Below are positions 1-8,869 of a stretch of DNA of 64,000 bases, in pieces. This stretch comes from Dyella telluris. Lineage in GTDB: Bacteria; Pseudomonadota; Gammaproteobacteria; Xanthomonadales; Rhodanobacteraceae. The position numbers were made by a program, and so were the translations under genes. The stretch covers positions 3,658,001 to 3,722,000 of the forward strand of contig NZ_CP060412.1 in NCBI RefSeq assembly GCF_014297575.1, in the 5' to 3' direction. The notes beneath the pieces were generated by a model. It did no database searches, had not been told where the DNA came from, and worked only from the letters and a program-made list of their open reading frames with translations. Each line of letters starts with the position of its first letter. The stretch's first letter is position 1.

Positions 1-121
1 GCAAGGGCGAGTTATGAGGCCAAGTGCTTGATAACGCGGCATCAGTATGGCCCGGTGTGGTCCCAGGCCGGTGTCCATGGACATAGTCCGGACGGATGGA
101 CGTCCGTTTGGACGCCCTGGC

Positions 122-1402
122 TCAGGTCGTTGCAGTCCAGCGGCGAACGGCCTCGGCGAACACCACGCAATCGGCGTAACGGTTGTATAGCGGCGTCGGT
201 GAGATGCGGATGACGTCCGGTTCGCGCCAATCGCCGACGATGCCCTGTTCCATCAGGTACTCGAACAGGGCCCGGCCGCGCGCGCGGCCGCCCTGCACGC
301 GGATGGAAAGCTGCGAGCCGCGGCGCGCCGGGTCCGCCGGCGTCACCACGTCCAGCACGTCGCTGAGCTGTGTCTGCACCAGCCATTCCAGGTAGCCGGT
401 GAGGCGCACGGCTTTGTCGCGCAGGTTCGACATGCCGGCGCGAACGAAAATCTCCAGCGACACGCGCAGCGGCGCCAGCGCCAGGATGGGTGGGTTGCTC
501 AGCTGCCAGCCGTCCGCGCCATAAGTGGGCACGAATTCCGGACCCATCTGGAAACGCGTGGTCTTGTCATGACCCCACCAGCCAGCGAAGCGCGGCAGGG
601 TAGTGCGTGCGTGGCGTTCGTGCACGAAGGCGCCGCCGACCGCGCCGGGGCCGCTGTTGAGGTACTTGTAGCTGCACCAGATGGCGAAATCGCAGCCGAC
701 GTCGTGCAACTGCAGCGGGAGGTTGCCCACGGCGTGGGCAAGGTCAAAGCCGACCATGCAGCCGTGACGCTGTGCGAGACGCGTGATGGCGGCCAGGTCG
801 AACGCCTGGCCCGTGCGGTACTGCACGCCCGGCAACATCACCAGCGCGATGCGCGAGCCATGTTCGGCCAGCACGCGCTCGATGGCTTCCATCGAAATGG
901 TGCCGTTCGCCTCGTCGCCCGTCAGTTCGATCAGCGCGGTGGCAGGGTCGTAACCGTGGAAGCGCACCTGCGATTCCACCGCATAGCGATCGGTGGGGAA
1001 CGAGCCGGCCTCGATCAGGATCGCGTGGCGTTCCGGCGTGGGGCGATAGAAGCTCACCATCATCAGGTGCAGGTTCACGCCCAGCGTGTTCATCGCCACC
1101 ACTTCGGACGGCTGCGCGCCGACCACCGTGGCCAGATCGTCACGCACGAACTCGTGGTAATCCATCCACGGCAAGCGACCCTTGAAGTGGCCTTCCACCG
1201 CCAGGTTGCCCCAGTCGTCCAGCTCCGCGGCCAGGGCCTCACGCACCGCGCGGGGCTGCAGGCCCAGCGAGTTGCCGCAGAAATAATGGCTGTCGCGACC
1301 CTCGTGCGGCGGGATCAGGAATTCGTCGCGGAAGGCACGCAGCGGATCGGCGGCATCCTGGGCCTGCGCCCAGGCGAGGGTGGCTTGATACGGAGCGGAC
1401 AT
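122..1402 (-). CDS. kynU: Kynureninase
   Basis: PLP-dependent hydrolase that cleaves kynurenine or 3-hydroxykynurenine to anthranilate or 3-hydroxyanthranilate plus alanine; cytosolic. The 426-residue product has the family's usual length. It carries the PLP lysine in IWCSYKYLNSGPG (about K246), the GFDLAHAVGN segment with the cofactor-binding Asp (about D220), and YFCGNSLGLQP near the N terminus. The frame stays open upstream to 1549, but that extension is Arg-rich and unlike the family, so I place the start at 1402 (MSAPYQ). It is the last gene of a minus-strand group with an ACMSD gene, which points to kynurenine degradation through 3-hydroxyanthranilate. The pathway's monooxygenase and dioxygenase are not in the window. 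Confidence 0.95.
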   Translation of the reverse strand: MSAPYQATLAWAQAQDAADPLRAFRDEFLIPPHEGRDSHYFCGNSLGLQPRAVREALAAELDDWGNLAVEGHFKGRLPWMDYHEFVRDDLATVVGAQPSEVVAMNTLGVNLHLMMVSFYRPTPERHAILIEAGSFPTDRYAVESQVRFHGYDPATALIELTGDEANGTISMEAIERVLAEHGSRIALVMLPGVQYRTGQAFDLAAITRLAQRHGCMVGFDLAHAVGNLPLQLHDVGCDFAIWCSYKYLNSGPGAVGGAFVHERHARTTLPRFAGWWGHDKTTRFQMGPEFVPTYGADGWQLSNPPILALAPLRVSLEIFVRAGMSNLRDKAVRLTGYLEWLVQTQLSDVLDVVTPADPARRGSQLSIRVQGGRARGRALFEYLMEQGIVGDWREPDVIRISPTPLYNRYADCVVFAEAVRRWTATT

Positions 1403-1458
1403 CGGGAGTCTCTTGCGAAAGCGTCGTGCCGATGGTGGCACGACGCGGTTGGTACGGT

Positions 1459-1959
1459 TTACTTCAGGCGTGCGGCGATGGCGTCGCAACCCTTGTCGAA
1501 CTCGGCGCGCCAGTTGGCGCCGGCCGCGCTTTGCGACGGGCGAACGCAACGCAGCTGGATGGCCTGGCCACCCTTGAACCAGTAGCGCTCGCTGTAGCTG
1601 TACTGCGCACCGTTTTCCTGCGCGGTATAGGTGAAGTTGTCAGCGGCGCCGCCGGTGGCTGCCTGGTAGCCGGTGAGGGTCTTGGCCTTGCTCATGGCGC
1701 TGGCGACGTACTGCTGGAACTCGCCTGCATTGCCCACCTGCTTCACCGTCACCGATACACGGGCGAGGTTGCCGTTGGGCGACGGGTCCGGCACCTGGAA
1801 CACGCGCACCTCGGGGTCACCCTGGGTTTCCATGATGCCCATCCATTGGTCGGGCGTGCTGAAGTTGACGCTGCCGCCGGCCATGCTGACATCGGAGGCA
1901 TGGGTGGCGCCGGCGAACACGAGGGCGCCGACGATAAGCGTGTTGCGGAAGAAGCTCAT
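1459..1959 (-). CDS. Exported hypothetical protein
   Basis: Protein of 166 residues that I do not recognise. It begins with a clear Sec signal peptide (MSFFRNTLIVGALVFAGATHA, cleavage after A-x-A around residue 21), so it is probably periplasmic. The mature part is small and soluble, with a pair of cysteines near the C terminus (RCVRP and KGCDA) that could form a disulfide. Its ATG overlaps the TGA of the upstream ACMSD gene in an ATGA arrangement, so it is probably translationally coupled to it, and kynU follows 56 bp downstream. A link to tryptophan catabolism is only suggested by this context. Confidence 0.8.
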   Translation of the reverse strand: MSFFRNTLIVGALVFAGATHASDVSMAGGSVNFSTPDQWMGIMETQGDPEVRVFQVPDPSPNGNLARVSVTVKQVGNAGEFQQYVASAMSKAKTLTGYQAATGGAADNFTYTAQENGAQYSYSERYWFKGGQAIQLRCVRPSQSAAGANWRAEFDKGCDAIAARLK

Positions 1960-2990
1960 GCCTTTTCCTGTGAAAAAGAGTGTGGTTGGAATCGCTGCAG
2001 CGGCAACCCCAGCCATTCCAGGGCGGTGCCGTGGAAGAGCCGCGCGCGGGCCTCGTGGTCGAGTCCCAGTGACTCGATGCCGCTGCCCGGATGCTGTTCC
2101 CCCAGCGGGAAAGGATAATCGGTCCCCAGCATGACGCGCTCGATCCCGGTCACATCCAGGAGATAGCGCAGGGCTTCCGGGTCGTGCACGCAGGAGTCGA
2201 AATACAGGCGTTGCAGGTATTCGCGCGGGTTGCGGGGGTTGTCCGTGGCCACCAGGTCCGGTCGCATGCGGAAGCCATGCTCGATGCGGCCGATGGTCCA
2301 GGGGAAGCTGCCGCCGCCGTGGGCCAGCATGACGCGCAGCTTGGGCAGCCGCTCCAGCACGCCGCCGAACACCAGGCAGCAGGCCGCGCGCGACTGCTCG
2401 GCCGGCATGCCCACCAGCCAGGGCAGCCAGTACTTGGGCATGCTGGCCGCGCCCATCATGTCCCAGGGGTGCACCATCACCGCCGCACCCAGGTCCGCCG
2501 CCGCCTCGAAGAACGGGAACAGCTCCGGCGCGTCCAGGTTCCAGTCGTTGCAGTGCGAACCGACCTGCACGCCCTGCAGGCCCAGTTCGTCGATGCAGCG
2601 CTCCAGCTCGCGGATGGCCAGCTCCGGCGACTGCAGCGGCACCGTGCCGATGCCGGCGTAGTGGCGCGGGTAGTCGTTGCAGATGCGCGCCATCTCGTCG
2701 TTCAGGTGGCGATGCAGCTCCAGCGCCTGATAACCCGGCGCCCAATAGGAGAACAGCACCGGCACGGTGGACACCACCTGCACGCCCACGTCGAACCGGG
2801 CGTAATCGTCGATGCGCTGCTGCGGGTCGAACGCGGATTCCCACACTTCGCGGAAGAACTTGCCGTCCTTGTAGATGCGATGGCGCCCGTCGTTGTGGAT
2901 CATCACGGGGAAGCGATCGTCACCGAACTTGGCTGCCAGGTTCGGCCAGTCACGGGGAAGGATGTGGGCGTGCGTATCGATTTTGAGCAT
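1956..2990 (-). CDS. 2-amino-3-carboxymuconate-6-semialdehyde decarboxylase (ACMSD)
   Basis: Amidohydrolase_2-family zinc decarboxylase that converts ACMS to 2-aminomuconate semialdehyde, diverting the kynurenine route away from quinolinate and NAD. The 344-residue product has the N-terminal metal motif H-A-H (H7, H9 in KIDTHAHILP), the middle His in MVHPWDMMG, LAHGGGSFPW, and the C-terminal Asp in GTDYPFPLG, all typical of ACMSD. The start at 2990 is chosen because the family begins right at the HxH motif; the upstream in-frame extension to 3191 is low-complexity. It is the first gene of the group leading to kynU, overlapping the next gene by 4 nt. Other Amidohydrolase_2 decarboxylases are possible, but kynU next door makes ACMSD likely. 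Confidence 0.9.
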   Translation of the reverse strand: MLKIDTHAHILPRDWPNLAAKFGDDRFPVMIHNDGRHRIYKDGKFFREVWESAFDPQQRIDDYARFDVGVQVVSTVPVLFSYWAPGYQALELHRHLNDEMARICNDYPRHYAGIGTVPLQSPELAIRELERCIDELGLQGVQVGSHCNDWNLDAPELFPFFEAAADLGAAVMVHPWDMMGAASMPKYWLPWLVGMPAEQSRAACCLVFGGVLERLPKLRVMLAHGGGSFPWTIGRIEHGFRMRPDLVATDNPRNPREYLQRLYFDSCVHDPEALRYLLDVTGIERVMLGTDYPFPLGEQHPGSGIESLGLDHEARARLFHGTALEWLGLPLQRFQPHSFSQEKA

Positions 2991-3217
2991 GCACCCGAGT
3001 GTATGCCACGGCCGGGGTGCCGTCTCGGCGCGGTGCAGCGTAAAAAGGGCGGCATCGCCGGGACGCCGGCTCAGGGGTGGCGAGATCCTGTCAGCGCTGA
3101 CATACCCGCCTGCTGCGTGGCTGGCGGGTGAACCGACCCCGGCAAAAAGATGCAAAGCGCAAGGATTTGCCGCCATCATGGCGGGCGCCATCGCGCTCGC
3201 TTGCCATGGGAGGCAGC

Positions 3218-3592
3218 ATGAAGTTCCTGGTCATGATCTACAACGACGACGCCTTGCTCGAGGCCCTGCCGCAGGGCGAGTTCGATTCCATGATGCGCGG
3301 CTGTTTCGCCCATGCCGATGAACTGCGCGAGCAGGGCCACCTGCTCGATTCCGTACAGCTCGAATCGCCCGCCCAGATCAAGTCGCTGCGCATGCGCAAC
3401 GACAAGATGAGCGTGATGGACGGTCCGTTCGCCGAGGCCAAGGAATACCTGGGCGGCTACAACATCATCGAAGCGGCGGACATGGACGAGGCCCTGCGCA
3501 TCGCGTCGGAGTTCCCGTGGGCACGCACCGGTCGCATCGATGTGTGGCCGATGCGTGATATCGATGCCGTGAGGCGTGGCGTCGGGGGCTGA
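3218..3592 (+). CDS. YCII/DGPF-domain protein
   Basis: Small soluble protein (124 residues) of the YCII-related superfamily (COG3795, DGPF group). It starts with MKFLVMIYNDD and contains the signature segment VMDGPFAEAKEYLGGYNII followed by the acidic helix of the family. Function is unknown; members are often encoded near ECF sigma factors, but none is present here. The start is supported by a GGGAGG sequence 6-7 nt before the ATG. It is transcribed divergently from the ACMSD gene and stands alone. Confidence 0.85.
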   Translation: MKFLVMIYNDDALLEALPQGEFDSMMRGCFAHADELREQGHLLDSVQLESPAQIKSLRMRNDKMSVMDGPFAEAKEYLGGYNIIEAADMDEALRIASEFPWARTGRIDVWPMRDIDAVRRGVGG

Positions 3593-3625
3593 GCAGCCCC
3601 CGCTATCGACGGCAAAACCCTCATG

Positions 3626-3704
3626 GTAGGAGCGCACTTGTGCGCGACCGCAGAGCCATGTCGATACCGCTCCGTCAGGTGGTCGCGCACGAGTGCGCTC
3701 CTAC
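3626..3704. repeat. REP-like palindromic repeat, copy 1
   Basis: Two inverted half-sites, GTAGGAGCGCACTTGTGCG at the left and CGCACGAGTGCGCTCCTAC at the right, flank a spacer that includes ATGTCGATACCGCTCCGTC. The left half can itself fold (GCGCAC/GTGCGC). A nearly identical 80-bp unit lies at 60839-60918. It sits between the convergent ends of the YCII gene and the FUSC gene, where it may act as a bidirectional transcription stop or RNA-stability element. Confidence 0.85.
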
Positions 3705-3721
3705 AGGGAGCTGATCCGGCA

Positions 3722-5806
3722 CTACACCGTCGCCGTCGACTTGCTGTGGCTGCGCCCGGTGATGTGGGCGAGGGTGTTCACGTTGTCGACCAGGCGATCG
3801 CTGATGCGCGTGAGCAGCTCGGCGGCCTGGCGGTCTTCGGCCATGTTGAGCAGCGCGGCAAAGGTGCGCTGCAGGCCGCGCAGGTCGGGCAGGCGATCGG
3901 GCGTGCGCTGGGTGCGCAGGGCGGTGGCGATGTCATGCAACGCAGTGGCTGCGTGATCGACGAAGGCGCACATTTCCGCCGTTTCCGGCAGGTTGTGGTG
4001 GTCGTCGATCAGGGCTTCCAGCGTCATGGCCGTGCGTGCCAGGCGATTCCCGTTGGCGAACAGCGCATTGGCCAGTTCCAGCAGCGGCGCGGGTGTGCCC
4101 GGTTCGGAGCGCATGCGGTCCAATGAGGCCTGCGCGTTGCTGCGCGCCGTGCGCGCTGCCGTGCGCGCCTCGCGGCGGCCATCGCGACGTTCCGGGCGGG
4201 CCAGTGCGTTGAGATAATCGGCGTAGGCATCGAGCATGTCCGACAACTCCGCACGGGCCCGGGCGCGCTCCCAGGTTGGCCACAGCACATAGGCGAGCAA
4301 GGCCATGCCGCTGCCGAGCGCGGTGTTGATCACGCGATCCATCACCGCATCGCTGGAGTTCACCCCTTCAAACGACAACAGGATGACCACGGTGCCGGTC
4401 AGCGCCGCGACCGCGACGCCGTAGTGCGCGGTGGCCAGGTAACGGAACGCCATGCACAGCACCGCCATCAGGGCCAGATGCGCCCACATGTCGTGCGGCG
4501 TGAAGTGCAGCAGTGCCGTGGTAAGCACCAGGCCGAGCACGGTGCCGACCACGCGCAGCAGGCCGAAGTTGAAGGTGGCGGCGAAGTCGGGACGCAACAC
4601 GATGGCCGCCGTCATCGGCAGCCAGTAGCCGTGCGGCAAGCCGAGTTGGCGCGACACGAACAGCGTGGCCGACAGCGTGATGGCACTGCGCACGGCGTGG
4701 CGGAACGCCACCGAATGCGGCGTCAGGTTGGCGCGCAGGGTGGCGCGTGCCGAGCTGCTGCGCAGCGCGGCGGGCAGCGGTGTTTCGGCGGCGGCGGCGC
4801 GCAGTTCGCCCCGGCTGCCGGCCCAGTTGGCGTTGCGCACCACGGCGGCCAGCTGGCCGGACAAGGCGTGGATGTGGGTGGCCAGGCCATCGGCATTGCC
4901 GCCATCGCCGAGCAGGGCGTTCTCGCTGGCCTGCAAGGTCTGCAGGGCATGCTCGGCCTGTCGCGGCGACTCGGCCAGCTCCAGCGCGTCCGCCACGGCG
5001 GCAAGCACCCGTGCGGCATCACCGCGGAACATGGCGTGGATGGTGGGGTTGGCGCGCAGCTCGGCCATGGCGGTGAGCTCAAGGCGGATGCGTTCGGCCA
5101 GTTCCAGCAGCACGCCAAACGCTTCCATCGCACGGCCACGCGCGTGGTGGCGGCCGAGCAGCGTGTGCTGCAGCGTGGTCATCGCATCGGTCAGCGCGGG
5201 CACATCGGCATCGTCGTGTTCCTGCTGGCGCGCCAGCATGGCCAGGCCGCGATAGACGGCCGCCAGCGCGTGCCGCTCCGGCCGGTAACGTTGCAGCGGC
5301 CACGCGGCAACGGAGAACAGCGTGAGCAGCAGGCCACCCGCGAAGATCAGCGCCGATGCCCCCAGGGCTTCGCCAAAGCCTCGTGGTGTCGCAGCCGTCA
5401 CCACCAGCAGGATCATGCTGGTCATGCCCACGCGGGTCATGTCGGGGCCGAACACCACCAGCAGCCCGCCGAAGAAGCCGAAGGCGGCCGTGGCGATCAG
5501 GATGGGAATGAGCTGGTCGCCCAGCAGGAAGCCGGTCAGCGAAGCCAGGCCCGCCGCCACCGAGGCCAGCAGCAGCCGCGCCATGCGCTGGCGGTAGGGG
5601 CCCGGCTGGTCCGAGAACATGGTGTCCAGCGCGCCCGCGCCTATGCCAAGGCCAATGCCCGGATGGCCGGCGAGTATGCCGATGGCCAGCGGCAGGATGA
5701 CCGCGGCGGTGTTGCGCACGACCACGCGCACCGGCACGTCCGGCCGCTTGGTGGTGAGCAGGCTGTCGACGACCGTGGCGCGCAGCGAATAACCCGTCGA
5801 AGACAT
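3722..5806 (-). CDS. FUSC-family inner-membrane protein
   Basis: 694-residue polytopic membrane protein of the fusaric acid resistance/aromatic acid exporter (FUSC) superfamily. It has the family layout: an N-terminal block of about six hydrophobic helices (residues 30-175), a helical cytoplasmic region (about 180-370), a second membrane block (about 375-515, including the PHGYWLPMTAAIVLRPD motif), and a C-terminal helical domain. The motif just before the second block, LTPHSVAFRHAVRSAITL, also occurs in the YccS homologue at the right edge of the window. No HlyD-type adaptor is encoded beside it, so an efflux role is only a family-level inference. Confidence 0.88.
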   Translation of the reverse strand: MSSTGYSLRATVVDSLLTTKRPDVPVRVVVRNTAAVILPLAIGILAGHPGIGLGIGAGALDTMFSDQPGPYRQRMARLLLASVAAGLASLTGFLLGDQLIPILIATAAFGFFGGLLVVFGPDMTRVGMTSMILLVVTAATPRGFGEALGASALIFAGGLLLTLFSVAAWPLQRYRPERHALAAVYRGLAMLARQQEHDDADVPALTDAMTTLQHTLLGRHHARGRAMEAFGVLLELAERIRLELTAMAELRANPTIHAMFRGDAARVLAAVADALELAESPRQAEHALQTLQASENALLGDGGNADGLATHIHALSGQLAAVVRNANWAGSRGELRAAAAETPLPAALRSSSARATLRANLTPHSVAFRHAVRSAITLSATLFVSRQLGLPHGYWLPMTAAIVLRPDFAATFNFGLLRVVGTVLGLVLTTALLHFTPHDMWAHLALMAVLCMAFRYLATAHYGVAVAALTGTVVILLSFEGVNSSDAVMDRVINTALGSGMALLAYVLWPTWERARARAELSDMLDAYADYLNALARPERRDGRREARTAARTARSNAQASLDRMRSEPGTPAPLLELANALFANGNRLARTAMTLEALIDDHHNLPETAEMCAFVDHAATALHDIATALRTQRTPDRLPDLRGLQRTFAALLNMAEDRQAAELLTRISDRLVDNVNTLAHITGRSHSKSTATV

Positions 5807-5878
5807 GACGCGGCGAAGCTCCTTGGCAATACCTGCATTCTGCCCCAGCGACCCTGAAGCAGGCGCGACGAATCAGGG

Positions 5879-6673
5879 TCAGCCGGCCGGTGTGACCATG
5901 GTTCCGCCACCGGCTCCCAGCTGTCGCGACAACGCGTACAGGATGCGCAGATCCTGGTCGTCCAGCGTGTCGCCGTCCATACCGCGGAAGTGATGGTGGA
6001 ACGAATGCACCGTGGCCGTGCGGTTATCCAGTGGGTATCCGATCAGCCCCAACGCGGCCCACGGATCGAAACCCGCCGGCGGATCCACCAGTGGACCCTG
6101 CGGCCACAGGCCGAAACCCGCCTGCGCCAGCTGCGCCCACGGGAAGCGCGGACCCGGATCGTCCTTGCGGCCCGGCGCGAGATCCTCATGGCCGATGATC
6201 TGCGTGCGCGGAATGCGCAGGCGGTCGGTGAGGTCGGCGAGCAGGCGCAGCAGGCTGTCGATCTGTACCTGGGTGAAGGGCGAGTCGCCGTCGTTGTCCA
6301 GCTCGATGCCGATGGACGCGGAGTTCACGTCGGTGATGGTGCCCCAGTGCCCGGAACCCGCATGCCACGCGCGCTCGCTGTCGGCGACGAGCTGGTACAG
6401 GTGACCATCGTTGCCGATCAGATAGTGCGAGCTCACCGGGCCGCCGCTGTTGGCCGTGCGCAGTGTGTGCAGCGCCTGAGCGGCGGAATGTTCGTTGGTG
6501 AAGTGGATGACGATGAGCACCGGTCGGCGCGCATCGAAGTTGGGCGAGGGCACCCATTGGGCGATGGGGTTGCGCACCGGCGCGGGAGCACAGGCGGAAA
6601 GCACGGCCGCCAGGCACAGCGGCATCAGCAGCTGGCGGACGCGGCGTGATGGCGGGGCGGAGTGGCGCAACAC
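5879..6673 (-). CDS. N-acetylmuramoyl-L-alanine amidase, lipoprotein (AmiD-like)
   Basis: Peptidoglycan amidase of the Amidase_2/AmpD fold that cuts the MurNAc-L-Ala bond, probably tethered to the outer membrane facing the periplasm. The 264-residue product has a lipoprotein signal with lipobox LSAC at about residues 25-28. The amidase domain shows zinc-site segments VIVIHFTNE, WHAGSGHW and IGHEDLAPGRKDDPGPRFPW, the last being the usual AmpD/AmiD C-terminal motif. Length and lipobox fit AmiD rather than cytosolic AmpD. It likely works in turnover of muropeptides. The next gene upstream on the same strand, efpL, ends in a terminator, so this gene is probably transcribed separately. Confidence 0.9.
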   Translation of the reverse strand: MLRHSAPPSRRVRQLLMPLCLAAVLSACAPAPVRNPIAQWVPSPNFDARRPVLIVIHFTNEHSAAQALHTLRTANSGGPVSSHYLIGNDGHLYQLVADSERAWHAGSGHWGTITDVNSASIGIELDNDGDSPFTQVQIDSLLRLLADLTDRLRIPRTQIIGHEDLAPGRKDDPGPRFPWAQLAQAGFGLWPQGPLVDPPAGFDPWAALGLIGYPLDNRTATVHSFHHHFRGMDGDTLDDQDLRILYALSRQLGAGGGTMVTPAG

Positions 6674-6737
6674 GGCATTCCTTTCCTTGGCGGGACTCGG
6701 CGAACGTGCACCAGCTACCGGGTGGCGTCAAGCCAAC

Positions 6738-6766
6738 AAAAAAAGCGCCGGGTTGCCCCGGCGCTT
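6738..6766 (-). terminator. Rho-independent terminator of efpL
   Basis: GC-rich hairpin with arms GCGCCGGG and CCCGGCGC and a short loop, followed on the minus strand by a run of seven T (A run at 6738-6744 on the plus strand). It lies 26 bp past the efpL stop codon. Confidence 0.85.
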
Positions 6767-6791
6767 TCGCGTGGTTCATCAACGGCAGCGA

Positions 6792-7355
6792 TCAGGCGCG
6801 GCCGGCGAACTCGCCCGTCAGCGTGTTCACCCACACCTTCTCTTCGTTGGTGATGTATTCGGGCACCTGGATTTCGATGCCGGTGTTGAGCTTGGCAGGC
6901 TTGGTGCGCTTGGTGGCGCTGGCACCCTTGAGTTCCGGCGCGGTGTCGACCACGGTCAGCGTCACGCTGGTCGGCACCTGCAGGCCCACCGGCGCGTCGT
7001 CGATCAGCTGCACGTAGTAGCCCTCGACGTCTTCGACGATGTAGCCCGAGTTGTCACCGACCAGTTCCGGCGACAGCAGGTACTGGGTGTAGTCCTCCTT
7101 GTCCATGAACACGAAGACTTCGCCGTCCATGTACGAGAAGTTGGCCTCGCGGCGGACCAGGTCCATTTCCTTGAGGTCGTCGTCGGCGCGCAGGCTCAGG
7201 TCAAACTTGCGGCCACCGGGGATGGAATACATGGTGAAGCGGAAGGTGACGTTGCCGCCACGCGCGGTCGGCGAGCTGCGCTCGATGTCGCGCACCTGGT
7301 AGACGGTGCCGTCGTGTTCGACCACGTTGCCTTTCTTGACGTCGGAAGCTTTCAT
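6792..7355 (-). CDS. efpL: Elongation factor P-like protein EfpL (YeiP)
   Basis: 187-residue EF-P paralogue that binds the ribosome E site and helps peptide-bond formation at proline and some other stalling sequences. It has the three beta-barrel EF-P architecture. The loop that faces the peptidyl-transferase centre reads SPTARGG instead of the PGKG of canonical EF-P, the mark of the EfpL/YeiP subfamily; the tip residue is Arg, which needs no lysine modification. [18 protein letters not shown] and the C-terminal VQVPEY-type segment [15 protein letters not shown] also match. The start at 7355 follows the family; an upstream in-frame extension to 7415 has no support. Terminator directly downstream. 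Confidence 0.93.
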   Translation of the reverse strand: MKASDVKKGNVVEHDGTVYQVRDIERSSPTARGGNVTFRFTMYSIPGGRKFDLSLRADDDLKEMDLVRREANFSYMDGEVFVFMDKEDYTQYLLSPELVGDNSGYIVEDVEGYYVQLIDDAPVGLQVPTSVTLTVVDTAPELKGASATKRTKPAKLNTGIEIQVPEYITNEEKVWVNTLTGEFAGRA

Positions 7356-7449
7356 AAGGGCCAGGAGTGAGTGAATAGATGTGAGTAGTGAGAGAGCGAG
7401 GCGTGGAGAGTGCATCTCTCACTCCTCACTTATCTTCCCTGTTTTCTGC

Positions 7450-8211
7450 TTACTTGGGCTGCAGGCGCACCGCGCCATCAAGGCGGATGGTTTCGCCGTT
7501 GATGTAGCGGTTGCCGAGGATGAAGCCCACCGTGGTGGCGTATTCGTCCGGCTTGCCCAGGCGCGACGGGAACGGGATGGAAGCGGACAGCGACTCCTGC
7601 ACCTGCGGCGGCATGCCATCGACCATCGGGGTCCAGAAGATGCCCGGGGCGATGGTGACCACGCGGATGCCGAAGCGGGACAGTTCGCGTGCCATCGGCA
7701 GCGTCATGCCCACCACGCCACCCTTGGAGGCGGAGTAGGCGGCCTGGCCGATCTGGCCCTCGAAGGCGGCCACGGAGGCGGTGTTGATAATCACGCCGCG
7801 CTCGCCGTCTTCACCGGCTTCGTTGTTCTGCATCAGGGCGGCAGCGGCCTTGGCCACATTGAAGCTACCCACCAGGTTCACCATCACGGTGGTGGCGAAG
7901 GTGTTCAGCGGCATCGGGCCTTCCTTGCCGAGCATGCGGCCCGCGCCCAGGATGCCGGCGCAGTTCACCACCACGTTCAGGCCACCCATGGCCTGGCTGG
8001 CGGCGGCCACGTTGGCGGACACGCCTTCTTCGGAAGTCACGTCGGTACGGAAGAAGTGGCCATGCAGTGCCTTGGCGGCGTCCTGGCCCTTCTCTTCGTT
8101 CACGTCGAACAGGGACACCTTGCCGCCGTTGGCGACCAGGAACTGGGCCACCGCGTGGCCGAGACCGGAGGCGCCGCCGGTGATGATCGCCTTGACCTGA
8201 TTGAGCTGCAT
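7450..8211 (-). CDS. SDR-family 3-hydroxyacyl-CoA dehydrogenase-like oxidoreductase
   Basis: 253-residue short-chain dehydrogenase, probably NAD-dependent. Visible motifs are the Rossmann glycine motif ITGGASGLGHA (residues 10-20), NCAGI, the catalytic Ser in INTASVAAFEGQ, the YSASKGG catalytic YxxxK, and PGIFWTPM. The insert after NCAGILGAGR and the overall layout resemble type II 3-hydroxyacyl-CoA dehydrogenase (HSD17B10-like), which acts in branched-chain and fatty acyl-CoA oxidation. That would fit the leucine-degradation genes in the window, but other SDR roles are possible. The start at 8211 (MQLNQVKAII) is the family start; the longer frame upstream is not coding-like. Confidence 0.85.
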   Translation of the reverse strand: MQLNQVKAIITGGASGLGHAVAQFLVANGGKVSLFDVNEEKGQDAAKALHGHFFRTDVTSEEGVSANVAAASQAMGGLNVVVNCAGILGAGRMLGKEGPMPLNTFATTVMVNLVGSFNVAKAAAALMQNNEAGEDGERGVIINTASVAAFEGQIGQAAYSASKGGVVGMTLPMARELSRFGIRVVTIAPGIFWTPMVDGMPPQVQESLSASIPFPSRLGKPDEYATTVGFILGNRYINGETIRLDGAVRLQPK

Positions 8212-8293
8212 GGGGTGTCCTCGGGAATGCCAAAGCGGCAATGGTAGCCGAGGAGGGGGCGGGGCCGCGCGGACCCGGCAGGGGAAGGGCCCG

Positions 8294-8869
8294 TCAGGCG
8301 TTGGCGCGCCGCAGAAAGGCTGCCCAGGCGGCCGTCTCACGCAGCTCCGCGAACGGCACCACCGGGTGCGGCGGGTTCTGGGTCGGCTGCAGCTCCAACT
8401 GCCACACGCCCACGTCCCACCACTGGCCGTGCTTGTAGCCCGCACTGCGCCACACGCCGGCCGGCGTGAAGCCCATCGTGTCGTGCATGGTCACGCTGCT
8501 CTGGCCGGGCAGGGTAATCACGCCCACGGCCTGGTTGATGCCCTGCAGGCGCATGGCGTCGAGCAGGGCACCGTACAGGCGGCGGGCGATACCGCGCCGG
8601 CGCGCATCGGCATGCACGTAGATCGAGGTCTCGGCGATCCAGTCGTACGCGGCACGTTCGCGGAAACGACTGGCGTAGGCATAGGCCAACACGCGCCCTT
8701 CTTCTTCCCAGATGATCCACGGATATTGGCGCAGGCGCGTGGTGATGCGCTCGCGCATGGTCTCGACGCCCGGCAGTTCGGTTTCGAACGTCTCCACGCC
8801 GTGCAGCACCGAAGGCGTGTAGATGTCGTGGACGGCGGCGGCGTCGTCGGCGCGGGCGATGCGGATCAT
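8294..8869 (-). CDS. GNAT acetyltransferase, phosphinothricin-acetyltransferase-like
   Basis: 191-residue GNAT protein resembling the Pat/Bar/YncA group: MIRIARADDAAAVHDIYTP at the N terminus, AYASRFRERAAYDWIAETSIYV in the middle, and the acetyl-CoA loop RRRGIARRLY. This group acetylates amino groups of small amino-acid analogues such as phosphinothricin or methionine sulfone; the real substrate here is unknown. Its ATG overlaps the stop of the preceding GNAT gene (ATGA), so the two are probably co-translated. The C-terminal tail after about residue 165 is a little longer than in the core family. Confidence 0.85.
   Translation of the reverse strand: MIRIARADDAAAVHDIYTPSVLHGVETFETELPGVETMRERITTRLRQYPWIIWEEEGRVLAYAYASRFRERAAYDWIAETSIYVHADARRRGIARRLYGALLDAMRLQGINQAVGVITLPGQSSVTMHDTMGFTPAGVWRSAGYKHGQWWDVGVWQLELQPTQNPPHPVVPFAELRETAAWAAFLRRANA

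Noticed and set aside
1403..1549. N-terminal extension of kynureninase
   Set aside because: The extra 49 residues are Arg-rich and unlike the family; the ATG at 1402 gives the normal length.
3722..5806. FUSC gene and the YccS gene at 62889 as one transposed or duplicated segment
   Set aside because: They share only family-level motifs, belong to different subgroups and have no similar flanks.
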